Below are positions 20,992 through 29,087 of a stretch of 64,000 nucleotides of DNA, piece after piece (the first letter of the stretch is position 1; each line of letters begins with the position of its first letter). The position numbers and the translations under genes are program-made. The stretch is from contig JBMDXQ010000151.1 of assembly GCA_048594975.1 (NCBI GenBank), positions 1 to 64,000 of the forward strand, given 5' to 3'. The notes below the pieces were generated by a model. That model saw only the letters and a list, made by a program, of their open reading frames with translations, searched no databases and was not told where the DNA came from. Source of the stretch: JBMDXB01 sp048594975 (GTDB taxonomy: Bacteria > Acidobacteriota > Vicinamibacteria > Vicinamibacterales > 2-12-FULL-66-21).

Positions 20992-23610
20992 TTACCGAGC
21001 AGAGCCAATTGACAACAGATTGGCGAGCAGTCGGTAGGCGCCGTCGGTGCCGGCAGGCAGCTGCCGCCAGAGTCCCAGGCCGACGTAGATCCAGCGTCCC
21101 TCGCCGACCCTGGCTTCGACCAGGGCGCCGGTCTTCGGCCCGGCGTTGAACGGGAACGGATCGGTCATTCGTACCAGATCGACGTAACGTCTATCCCGCT
21201 CGCCCAGGAAGTACAACCCCCGCTCCTGAACCCAGCCTTTCCATGTGTCGGCGTCGATCCGGTTCGGCCGGTTGAACACCGGGTGGTCCGGGACGAGCAC
21301 CTCCACCGGCGCGTTCTCGTCGGCGATCCGGCCGGCGCTGACCTTCGCCGGATACGGCCCGTACTGCGCCTCGTTGAACTCGAACTTGTTGTACTGGACG
21401 AGCACGGTCCCGCCGCGCTCGGCGTACGCCAGGAGGCGATGGTTGTTCGCGCGCAGATCGGCGCGGCGCTCGTAGGCACGCACGCCCGTCACGATCACGT
21501 GGTAGGTCGAGAGGTCCCCGGCGGCGAGCTCGTCCGGGCCGATCAGCTGGACCGGAACGCCGAGCTGCTCGATTGCCTGCGGTACCTGGTCGCCGACGCC
21601 CATGACGTACCCGACGCGGAGTCGGGGCGCGACGCGCACGTCGATCGCCTTGAGGCGGGCCGACGCCGGTCGGACGAGATGCCGCCGGCGGATGTGCGGG
21701 TACTCGATGACGTCGAAACCGGCGCGCGACCCCGGGTCGCCCGGCGCCGACGTGAACGTCGCATTGATCACGTGTGCACCCGGCCGCACGCCGGGCGGCG
21801 GACTCACTCTGAACTCGACGGTGACGACCTCGTCCTCGCGGGAGAACTGCACGGCCGTCCGCGGCGGCGAGACGGTGAAGCCGTCCGGTACTTGCAGCCG
21901 GACATCGCCCGACGCCGGACCTTTCCCGGAGTTCGTGACCGACACGCGCACGGTCCGCGCGCGGTCGGCGGACGCGGACGGCTCGGTCGGGAGAATCACG
22001 ATCGGCGGGGAGAGCGCGACCGCGAATGCCGGCACTACGTGCAGCTCCATCCGCTTTTCGCCAGCGACGACATCGCTGTAGCGGTACTCGATCGGCTGAT
22101 CGACGTTCACGGGCAGACCCTCGATGGCCAGCTCGAACCGCGCGGTGAAGGGCGACGGCGCGAACGGCGCGCCGAACGGCACTGAAGGTGGAAGCGGCGC
22201 GAAATCGTAACGGGCTGTCGCGTCCTCGCGGGCCGCCCAGTAGATGGTCGTCGGCCCGGCGGCGGCCACCCGGGCCTCCACCTTGCACGCGATCGGCGAC
22301 CCGGCGGTCGCAGTACCCTGGCACGGCGCTGCCGATGCTGTGAGGCCGCCGAACGAGACGAACCGCACCACGATGCCCGCGGCGTCGTGGCTGGCTGCCA
22401 CGGCGGTCACTTTCACCGGTTGTCCGGCCACCACCACGCCGTCGTCGGCAATCGCCTCGAGGCGGACCTTGCGGCTCAGCAGGAGCGCGCGTTCGAACTG
22501 CTGCTCCTTCTGCGCCAGCCGGAAGTCGATCTCGTCGAGTCCGCTGTCGTGCGCGCGCGTGCCCGCGAGCCGGCGGCGCAGCTCGCGCACCGCGCGCAGC
22601 CCGGGGGCGAGCTCGCCCATCGCAGCGGCCTTCGAGATCCCGCGCAGGGCGAAGGCAATCGCCTCGTCGCCCGGCGCGTGTTTCGCGAGCCCTTCGATCG
22701 ACGTGTCGATGCCGTCGAACATCGTCTGGAGAGGATGGGCGGCCGGGGCGTTCCCGTCGTCCACCAGGCGGTACACGCGCCCCCTGACGTCGCCGGGCAA
22801 CGGCACCAGCTGCGTCGTGCCCTGGCACTTGTGCATGCTGCGAGCCTCGGTGCCCAGCTCCGCATACGTGCGGCCGATCAGCGGGTCGAACTCGCGGCCG
22901 TCGACGGTCAGCAGGTCCGGCCCCTCGTCGGGCCCTCCGAACCCCTTCGTGCAGAACAGCCGGAGCACGCGCCAGGGCCGCAGGCCGTCGCGCAGCTGCT
23001 CCCGGTATTTCGACGGGTCGGCCGCATCGCGCACCGCCTCGATGGTCAGAGCGGTGGACGCCTGATGGTGCTGCCCGCCGCCGTCCCCGCCGCAGACGAA
23101 CGCGGCGACGACGTGCGGGCGCGTGGCGCGGATGTGACGAACGAAGTCACCGACGATTTCCGTACGGCCCCAGCGCGTGATTGACTCCTCGACGCTGAAG
23201 GAGTACCCGAAGTCGACGGCGCGCGTGAAGAACTGCTCGGCACCATCGAAGCGGTGCGCCGCGAGGAGCTCCTCGGTCCGCAGCACGCTCAACGACTCCG
23301 AGAGTTCGGGACCGATCTCGTTCTGACCTCCTTCCCCACGGGTGGCGCTGACGACTACGGTCCGCATCCCGCGGCCGTGCCCCAGCCGGGCGAGCAGCAC
23401 ATTGTCCTCGTCGTCGGGGTGCGCAACGGCCTGCATGAACGTGCCGACTGTGGTCAGCTTGCGCAGCATCAGGCGGAGTGCGACGTCTCCCGGGCGCTCG
23501 CCGACCGGCTGAACGCGCAGCTGCGCGGCAGGTACGGCCGCGGCGAGCCACGCCGCCGCGGCGATGGCCAGGAGGGGCGTTCGCCGTTCAGCGGGGGCAG
23601 AGGCTCTCAT
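20992..23610 (-). CDS. large exported PIG-L/LmbE family deacetylase
   Basis: 872 aa. After a signal peptide (about 1-30, ending AAQ) comes a PIG-L domain with the zinc motif AHPDDE at residues 63-68, ATRGEGGQNEIG and GGDGGGQHHQ. A middle region near residues 550-640 looks like a NEW3/CARDB-type beta domain (VRVSVTNSGKGPASGDVRL), and the C-terminal 230 residues (VIVTGVRAYERR ... GGTVLVQYNKFEFN) resemble the class I glutamine-amidotransferase-like fold without a visible Cys triad. Such proteins probably deacetylate extracellular or periplasmic amino sugars. Its start overlaps the end of bshA by 23 bp. Confidence 0.83.
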   Translation of the reverse strand: MRASAPAERRTPLLAIAAAAWLAAAVPAAQLRVQPVGERPGDVALRLMLRKLTTVGTFMQAVAHPDDEDNVLLARLGHGRGMRTVVVSATRGEGGQNEIGPELSESLSVLRTEELLAAHRFDGAEQFFTRAVDFGYSFSVEESITRWGRTEIVGDFVRHIRATRPHVVAAFVCGGDGGGQHHQASTALTIEAVRDAADPSKYREQLRDGLRPWRVLRLFCTKGFGGPDEGPDLLTVDGREFDPLIGRTYAELGTEARSMHKCQGTTQLVPLPGDVRGRVYRLVDDGNAPAAHPLQTMFDGIDTSIEGLAKHAPGDEAIAFALRGISKAAAMGELAPGLRAVRELRRRLAGTRAHDSGLDEIDFRLAQKEQQFERALLLSRKVRLEAIADDGVVVAGQPVKVTAVAASHDAAGIVVRFVSFGGLTASAAPCQGTATAGSPIACKVEARVAAAGPTTIYWAAREDATARYDFAPLPPSVPFGAPFAPSPFTARFELAIEGLPVNVDQPIEYRYSDVVAGEKRMELHVVPAFAVALSPPIVILPTEPSASADRARTVRVSVTNSGKGPASGDVRLQVPDGFTVSPPRTAVQFSREDEVVTVEFRVSPPPGVRPGAHVINATFTSAPGDPGSRAGFDVIEYPHIRRRHLVRPASARLKAIDVRVAPRLRVGYVMGVGDQVPQAIEQLGVPVQLIGPDELAAGDLSTYHVIVTGVRAYERRADLRANNHRLLAYAERGGTVLVQYNKFEFNEAQYGPYPAKVSAGRIADENAPVEVLVPDHPVFNRPNRIDADTWKGWVQERGLYFLGERDRRYVDLVRMTDPFPFNAGPKTGALVEARVGEGRWIYVGLGLWRQLPAGTDGAYRLLANLLSIGSAR

Positions 23611-24724
23611 AGAACGCCTCGTAGCGAGGAACCACGAGGTCCGCGCAGAACTTCTCGGTCACGGCGCGCCGGCCCTGCTGCGCGAACTGGAAGTGCAGCT
23701 CGGGATCGGTGAGCAGACGGATGCCGCTCTCCGCCATGCCGTCGAGGTCGTCCAGCGGGTGCAGGTAGCCGTTGACGCCGTGCTCCACGACCTCGTGCAG
23801 GCCACCCACCCGCGAGGCGACGACGGGCACCTCGCAGGCCATCGCCTCGAGCGCCGCGAGTCCGAAGCTCTCCTGCTCCGACGGGAGGAGGAACAGGTCC
23901 GCGACGGACAGCACCGGCAGGACTTGATCCTGCTCGCCGAGCGCCTCCACGCGGGCCGGGACGCCGAGCCGGCGCGCCGCGTCCAGTGCCTTGGCGAGGT
24001 CCGGGCCGTCGCCGACGAGCAGCAGCCGCGAGGGCACGCGGGTGTTGATGCGGGCGAACACCTCGACGACGGCGTCCACCCGCTTGACCGGCCGGAAGTT
24101 CGAGACGTGGACGATCAGCTTCTGGCAGCCCGGGGGGCAGTAGCGGGCGCGGAGCGCCGCGTTCGGGATCCGGCGATGCACCTCGCAGTCCAGGAAGTTC
24201 GGGATGACGGTGATGTCACGGTGCACTGGCAACGCGCGGTAGGTGTCGGCGCGCAGGCTCTCGGAGACCGCGGTCACGCCGTCGGAGCGATCGATCGAGA
24301 AGGCGACGGTTTCGGAGTAGGAGCGGTCGCTGCCGATCAGGGTGATGTCGGTGCCGTGCAGCGTCGTGATCACCTGCGGCACGCACGCCGGCGCCGAGTC
24401 GAGCAGGATCTGCTTGGCGAGGTAGGCCGCCGTCGCGTGTGGCACGGCGTAGTGCGCGTGGATCACGTCGAGCCTGAACTCGCGCGAGACCTCGACGATG
24501 CGGTTGGCGAGCGACAGCAGGTACTGAGGTTCGCGAAACAGCGGGTAGGACGGCGTGTGCACGCGGTGGAACGACAGCCCGGCGTGGTACTCGCCGAAGC
24601 GGAACGGCGTGTCGGCGCTCAGCAGGTGGACGTCGTGGCCGCGATCCGCGAGCGACTTGGCCAGCTCGGTGGCGACGATGCCGCTGCCGCCGACCGAGGC
24701 GTAGCAGATGATGCCGACGTTCAC
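23588..24724 (-). CDS. bshA: N-acetyl-alpha-D-glucosaminyl L-malate synthase
   Basis: 378 aa GT4 glycosyltransferase that joins UDP-GlcNAc to L-malate, the first step to bacillithiol. The start MNVGIICYASVGGSGIVATELAK, HAHYAVPHATAAYLA, TLHGTDITLIG, VSNFRPVKRV and the ExxxE box ESFGLAALEAMA are all typical of BshA. GTG at 24724 overlaps the bshB1 stop by 4 bp (GTGA), so the two genes are coupled in the order bshB1-bshA. Confidence 0.95.
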   Translation of the reverse strand: MNVGIICYASVGGSGIVATELAKSLADRGHDVHLLSADTPFRFGEYHAGLSFHRVHTPSYPLFREPQYLLSLANRIVEVSREFRLDVIHAHYAVPHATAAYLAKQILLDSAPACVPQVITTLHGTDITLIGSDRSYSETVAFSIDRSDGVTAVSESLRADTYRALPVHRDITVIPNFLDCEVHRRIPNAALRARYCPPGCQKLIVHVSNFRPVKRVDAVVEVFARINTRVPSRLLLVGDGPDLAKALDAARRLGVPARVEALGEQDQVLPVLSVADLFLLPSEQESFGLAALEAMACEVPVVASRVGGLHEVVEHGVNGYLHPLDDLDGMAESGIRLLTDPELHFQFAQQGRRAVTEKFCADLVVPRYEAFYESLCPR

Positions 24725-25437
24725 GCGCGCGGATCCTTCATCAGGTGCGGGAGCACCAGCGGGTCGCGCACGTGCACGCCCTCGGCGAAGGCCACGCCGG
24801 TGCGCGCGCCGAGCAGCCGGTCGCGGCTCTCGATCAGCTGCATGAAGCTCGCAGCGGTAAGACGCGTCGGCACGCGGTCGGGATCCGTCGGCGCGAACTG
24901 CGATCGGTAGCAGGCCAGCGCGCGCCGCTTGGTCTCGTAGTGCGCCGAGACGTCGAGCGCAAACGACGGCTCGACCGCGTCGTTGATGAAGTAATAGCAG
25001 GTCCATCTCGGCCGCCATGGCTCCGGCGCGCCGTCCACGAGGAACCGCCGCAGGCCGGCTTTGAAGACCGCGGCCGTGAGCACCCAGCTGGACCCGCGAT
25101 GGTCGGGATGACGATCTTCCCAGTACGGCAGGGCGACGGTGCGAGGCCGCGTCGTGCGCAGCAGCCGCACGACCTCCTCGACCTGCCGATCGGCGCCGGT
25201 GATCCCGCCGTCCGGCCAGTGCAGGTTGGTGCGCCACGCGGCGCCGAGCACCTGGCGTGCCGCCTCGGCCTCCGCCGCGCGCTCCACCGGCGTGCCGTTG
25301 GACCCCAGCTCGCCGCGCGTGAGGTCGCACAGGCCGACCGCAAAGCCCAGGGCCGCGTGCGCCGCCACCGTGCCGGCCAACCCGATCTCGATGTCGTCGG
25401 GATGCGGCCCGAAGACGAGCAGGTCGACTGGAGTCAT
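24721..25437 (-). CDS. bshB1: bacillithiol biosynthesis deacetylase BshB1
   Basis: 238 aa zinc deacetylase that converts GlcNAc-malate to GlcN-malate. GPHPDDIEIGLAG (metal motif), DLTRGELGSNGT and PYWEDRHPDH are the BshB1 signatures. It is the first gene of the minus-strand bshB1-bshA-PIG-L run. Its leader is one arm of the large inverted heptamer array shared with the diverging penicillin-binding-protein gene. Confidence 0.94.
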   Translation of the reverse strand: MTPVDLLVFGPHPDDIEIGLAGTVAAHAALGFAVGLCDLTRGELGSNGTPVERAAEAEAARQVLGAAWRTNLHWPDGGITGADRQVEEVVRLLRTTRPRTVALPYWEDRHPDHRGSSWVLTAAVFKAGLRRFLVDGAPEPWRPRWTCYYFINDAVEPSFALDVSAHYETKRRALACYRSQFAPTDPDRVPTRLTAASFMQLIESRDRLLGARTGVAFAEGVHVRDPLVLPHLMKDPRA

Positions 25438-25456
25438 GTGGGTACAGATTACTGCA

Positions 25457-25713
25457 ATCCCTCATCGCTGATCGCTCATCCCACATCCTGATCGTGAATC
25501 CCGGGCCCTGAATCCCCGATCCTGCATGAACCTGGCGTCGAGGGTCGCGCTACAATCTCGCTTACACCGGCCGATAAAGAGATACAGGCAGCGACGCGGA
25601 TCGGCGCCCCGCTCCGAGCGGCGGGCACGATCGGGGATTCACGATCCGCGACTGACGATCGGGGATTCGGGATCGGGGATTCCGGACGAGCGATCAGCGA
25701 CGAGGGACTCGGA
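25457..25713. repeat. inverted heptamer arrays between bshB1 and the PBP gene
   Basis: The right arm (25630-25713) is twelve contiguous 7-bp units, all starting with A and eleven ending with G; ATCGGGG occurs three times. It ends one base before the PBP ATG. The left arm (25457-25526) is ten units in the opposite sense; its reverse complement shares GATCGGGGATTC and a 20-bp block (GAGCGATCAGCGAYGAGGGA) with the right arm. About 100 bp of non-repeat DNA lies between. Each diverging gene therefore has the same type of leader in its own sense direction. Confidence 0.8.
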
Positions 25714-25714
25714 G

Positions 25715-28039
25715 ATGGCGGGGATGAAGGTGATCGTTCGCATGGCGAAGACGGCCGCCGGCCGGCGCCGCGGCTGGTGGACACGCCGCTGGGTCCGGCG
25801 CGGCCTCGTCGTCCTGGCGGCGCTGGCGATCGTCTTCTCCGCGTTCGCCGGCTACTACTACGTCCTGTTCTCGCGGATGATCGACGCGCGCCTGCAGGGA
25901 AGCATGCAGCGCGCCGACCCGCGCATCTTCGCGCGGCCGCTGGAGCTGCGGCGCGGCCAGGCCGTCACGATCGCCCAGCTCATCGATCGCCTGAACGATC
26001 TCGGCTACGCGCACCGCGCCCGCGCGGCGCAGCCGGGCGAGTTCACCACCGTGCGCGACGGCGTGCTGGTGGTTCCCCGCGACGGCTCGCACAAGAGCAG
26101 GCCGATCCGCGTGGTCTTTGCGGCGCGCACGCCGAAGGCCCCGGAGCCGGCCGCCATCGTCGCCATCGACCTGCCGGGAACGAAACAGGCCGTCGATCAC
26201 GTCACCCTCGACGCCCCGCTCATCACCGCGCTCGTCACCTCGGCGCGCGAGAAGCGGCGCGACGTCCCGCTCGCCGCCATCCCCAGGCACATGATCCAGG
26301 CGGTGCTCGCCATCGAGGACCGCCGCTTCTACGATCACCCGGGCATCGACCCCATCGGGATCGCCGGCGCCATCTTCCGCAACGTGTTCGGCGACAAGCC
26401 GTACCTGGCGAGCGGCAGCACGCTGACGCAGCAGCTCGTCAAGAACACCTTCCTCACGCCGGAGAAGAGCCTGCGGCGGAAGATGACCGAGTGGTTCATG
26501 TCGGTCGCGCTCGAGCGGCGGTTGAGCAAGGACCAGATTCTGGCGCTGTACCTGAACGACGTGTCGCTCGGCCAGCGCGGCTCGTTCGCCATCCACGGCG
26601 TCGGCGAGGCAGCTCGGCTGTTCTTCGGCAAGGACGTCTCGAACGTCACCCTGGCCGAGGCGGCGACCATCGCCGGCGTCATCCAGTCGCCGTCGCGCCT
26701 CTCGCCCTTCCGCAATCCGGAGCGCTCGAAGGAGCGGCGCAACGTCGTGCTGCTCGCGATGGCCGACGCCGGCTTCGTCAGCGGGGCCGCGGCCGAGCGC
26801 GCCGGACGCGAACCCCTGCTGATGGCCGCACGCGCCCTCGACGCGGAGGCGCCGTTCTTCGTGGATCACGTCACCGAGGAACTGCAGGAGCGCCACCGCG
26901 CCCTCGCGGTCGGCGCGGTCGACGTGTACACGACCCTCGAACTGCATCTCCAGCGCCTCGCGCACGAGGCGGTGCGCGAGGGGCTCGCCCGCGTCGACGA
27001 AATCCTGGCCCGCCGCCGTCGGCGCTACGCCGAGGCGGCGCTGATCGCGGTCGACCCGCGTACCGGCGACGTGCTCGCGCTCGTCGGCGGCCGCTCGTAC
27101 AACCAGTCGCAGTACAACCGCGCGACCGCGGCGCGGCGCCAGCCCGGGTCGGTGTTCAAGCCGTTCGTCTACCTGGCGGCCTTCGAGCGCGCCCTGGCCG
27201 ACGGCCGCACCGACGTAACGCCCGCCTCGATGGTGATGGACGAGCCGGCGTCGTTCACCTTCAACCAGCAGGTCTGGGACCCGCACAACTACGAGAACGA
27301 GTACGACGGCGAGATCACCTACCGGCGCGCGCTCGCGCTGTCGCGGAATCTCGCGACGATCCGCGTGGCGGAAGTCGCCGGCTACGGCGAGGTGGCGGCG
27401 CTGTGGAAGCGGGTCGGCGCCGGCACGGCGCCCCGCCCGTATCCCTCGATCGCGCTCGGCGTCTTCGAGGCGACGCCCTACGAGATCGCCACCGCGTTCA
27501 CGATGTTCCCCAACGGAGGGCGCGTCCAGCCGATGCGCTCGATCTCGCGGATCGTCGTGGCCGGGCGCGAGATCGTCCTGCCCATCGCGGAGGACCGGCG
27601 CGTGGCCCGGGCCGACACCACCTTCCTCGTCACCAACATGATGCGCAGCGTCATCAACGAGGGGACGGCGGCCGGGGTCCGCGCCGCCGGCTTCGCGCTC
27701 GACAGCGCCGGCAAGACCGGCACCACCAACGACCTGCGCGACGCGTGGTTCGTCGGGTTCACGCCGGAACTGCTCACCGTCGTCTGGGTCGGCCTGGACG
27801 ATAACCAGCCGCTGGGGCTCAGCGGCACGCAGGCGGCGCTGCCGATCTGGACGACGTTCATGAAGCGCGCCCTGGCGGGCCGGCCCGGGACCTCGTTCGA
27901 GGTGCCGGAGGGCATCGCGTTCGTCGAGATCGACAAGGACACCGGCCGCATCGCCGCACCCGGCTGCCCGCGCGTGTTTCGAGAGGCGTTCATCGCCGGG
28001 ACCGAGCCGCGCGACGCCTGCTACCTGCACAGCTTCTAA
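25715..28039 (+). CDS. class A penicillin-binding protein (PBP1b-like)
   Basis: 774 aa peptidoglycan glycosyltransferase and transpeptidase of the inner membrane. One helix (VLAALAIVFSAFAGYYYVLF) is followed by a UB2H-like domain (IFARPLELRRGQAVTIAQLIDRL, cut here to the recognisable part), the GT51 domain (AIEDRRFYDHPGIDP, GSTLTQQLVKN, RRKMTEW) and the transpeptidase domain with SVFK (SxxK), SRN and KTGTTN. ATG at 25715 (MAGMKVIV) was chosen because the open frame before it is heptamer repeat DNA; ATG codons at 25724 and 25742 are also possible. Confidence 0.93.
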   Translation: MAGMKVIVRMAKTAAGRRRGWWTRRWVRRGLVVLAALAIVFSAFAGYYYVLFSRMIDARLQGSMQRADPRIFARPLELRRGQAVTIAQLIDRLNDLGYAHRARAAQPGEFTTVRDGVLVVPRDGSHKSRPIRVVFAARTPKAPEPAAIVAIDLPGTKQAVDHVTLDAPLITALVTSAREKRRDVPLAAIPRHMIQAVLAIEDRRFYDHPGIDPIGIAGAIFRNVFGDKPYLASGSTLTQQLVKNTFLTPEKSLRRKMTEWFMSVALERRLSKDQILALYLNDVSLGQRGSFAIHGVGEAARLFFGKDVSNVTLAEAATIAGVIQSPSRLSPFRNPERSKERRNVVLLAMADAGFVSGAAAERAGREPLLMAARALDAEAPFFVDHVTEELQERHRALAVGAVDVYTTLELHLQRLAHEAVREGLARVDEILARRRRRYAEAALIAVDPRTGDVLALVGGRSYNQSQYNRATAARRQPGSVFKPFVYLAAFERALADGRTDVTPASMVMDEPASFTFNQQVWDPHNYENEYDGEITYRRALALSRNLATIRVAEVAGYGEVAALWKRVGAGTAPRPYPSIALGVFEATPYEIATAFTMFPNGGRVQPMRSISRIVVAGREIVLPIAEDRRVARADTTFLVTNMMRSVINEGTAAGVRAAGFALDSAGKTGTTNDLRDAWFVGFTPELLTVVWVGLDDNQPLGLSGTQAALPIWTTFMKRALAGRPGTSFEVPEGIAFVEIDKDTGRIAAPGCPRVFREAFIAGTEPRDACYLHSF

Positions 28040-28112
28040 TCCGGCCTGACGCGCGCCTGCGGCTGTCCGCGACGCCGGCGCCGCCCTCGGCGAATCGGCA
28101 GCCGCAGCCGCC

Positions 28113-28121
28113 TGCTACAAT
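28113..28121 (+). promoter_or_regulatory. extended -10 promoter upstream of the XdhC-family gene
   Basis: TGC followed by TACAAT is an extended -10 element. An 8-bp inverted repeat just before it (TGCGGCTG 28058-28065, CAGCCGCA 28099-28106) may end the PBP transcript. No -35 is needed with an extended -10. Confidence 0.45.
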
Positions 28122-28148
28122 TGCTGTTCGACGTTGTCCAGGATCAGC

Positions 28149-28268
28149 GTGAACCAACTGCTGAGCGTGATCTTCGCGTTGCGATCTGCCGAGGCGAACG
28201 CCGGCTGCGGAATGCCGCGTCACGCGGACGCCGGTGTGACCGCCCCGCGCCGCGAGAACCTGGCGTGA
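28149..28268 (+). CDS. possible 39-codon leader ORF
   Basis: GTG at 28149 with an AGGA six bases upstream opens a 39-codon frame (MNQLLSVIFALRSAEANAG...) whose TGA overlaps the proposed GTG start of the next gene (GTGA). It lies directly behind an extended -10. The position suits a leader peptide or a coupling ORF, but there is no homology to support it. Confidence 0.25.
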   Translation: MNQLLSVIFALRSAEANAGCGMPRHADAGVTAPRRENLA

Positions 28269-29086
28269 ACGAAGAGGTCCTCAGGGCGGCAGCCGACGCG
28301 CTCGCCCGCGGCGAAGCCGTGGCGCTCGTCACCATCGTGCGCACCCAGGGCTCGACGCCGCAGCGCGCCGGTGCGAAGATGCTCGTGTTCGCGGACGGCC
28401 GGACCGTGGGCACGATCGGCGGCGGCTGTTACGAGAACGAGGCGCTGCTCAAGGCGCGCGACGCCATCGCCTCGGGCCGCCCGGCGTTCCTGCATTACGA
28501 GCTGAACGACGACTTCGCGCAGGAGAACGGACTGATCTGCGGTGGCCGCATGGACGTGCACGTCGACCCGCTCGAGCCGACACCCGATCTGTACATCATC
28601 GGCGCTGGCCACGTCGGCTACCATCTCGCGCGCGCCGCGGCGGACGTCGGCTTCCGGCTCCACGTGGTGGACGATCGCGAGAAGTTCGCCAGCGCGCACC
28701 GCTTCCCCGGTGCCGACCTCGTGGTCGAGCCGATTCCGGAGTGGTTGCACCGCGCCGAGATCCCGCCGTCGGCCTTCGTCGTCGTCGTGACACGCGGCCA
28801 CACCCACGACCTAGAGGCGATGCGGGCGCTCGCCGCGCGCGACCTGCGCTACCTCGGGCTCATCGGCAGCCGTGCCAAGGTGGCGCGCATCGCCGACGCG
28901 CTGCTGGCCGAAGCCATGCCGCCGGAGTGCCTCGAGCGCGTCCACGCGCCTATCGGCCTCGACATCGGAGCGGTCACGCCCGAGGAAATCGCCGTCAGCA
29001 TCCTCGCCGAGCTCATCGCCGTCCGCCGCGGCGTGTCGGTCCGGAGCCTCTCGCTGTCGGCCACGCGCCGCGCTCGCAACTCCTGA
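28265..29086 (+). CDS. XdhC/CoxI family protein
   Basis: 273 aa. XdhC proteins bind and sulfurate the molybdenum cofactor and insert it into xanthine-dehydrogenase-type enzymes. The N-terminal XdhC_CoxI domain (ALVTIVRTQGSTPQRAGAKM, TIGGGCYENEAL) and the C-terminal Rossmann part (DLYIIGAGHVGYHLARAAADVG, VVVTRGHTHDLEAM, YLGLIGSRAKVARI) are complete. GTG at 28265 fits the family N-terminus. No molybdenum hydroxylase subunit is in the window; the adjacent amidohydrolase suggests purine or related catabolism. Confidence 0.87.
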   Translation: MNEEVLRAAADALARGEAVALVTIVRTQGSTPQRAGAKMLVFADGRTVGTIGGGCYENEALLKARDAIASGRPAFLHYELNDDFAQENGLICGGRMDVHVDPLEPTPDLYIIGAGHVGYHLARAAADVGFRLHVVDDREKFASAHRFPGADLVVEPIPEWLHRAEIPPSAFVVVVTRGHTHDLEAMRALAARDLRYLGLIGSRAKVARIADALLAEAMPPECLERVHAPIGLDIGAVTPEEIAVSILAELIAVRRGVSVRSLSLSATRRARNS

Positions 29087-29087
29087 C

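Noticed and set aside
25526..25714. N-terminal extension of the penicillin-binding protein
   Set aside because: The extension is encoded mainly by the heptamer array and does not match the family; a start at 25715 or later fits better.
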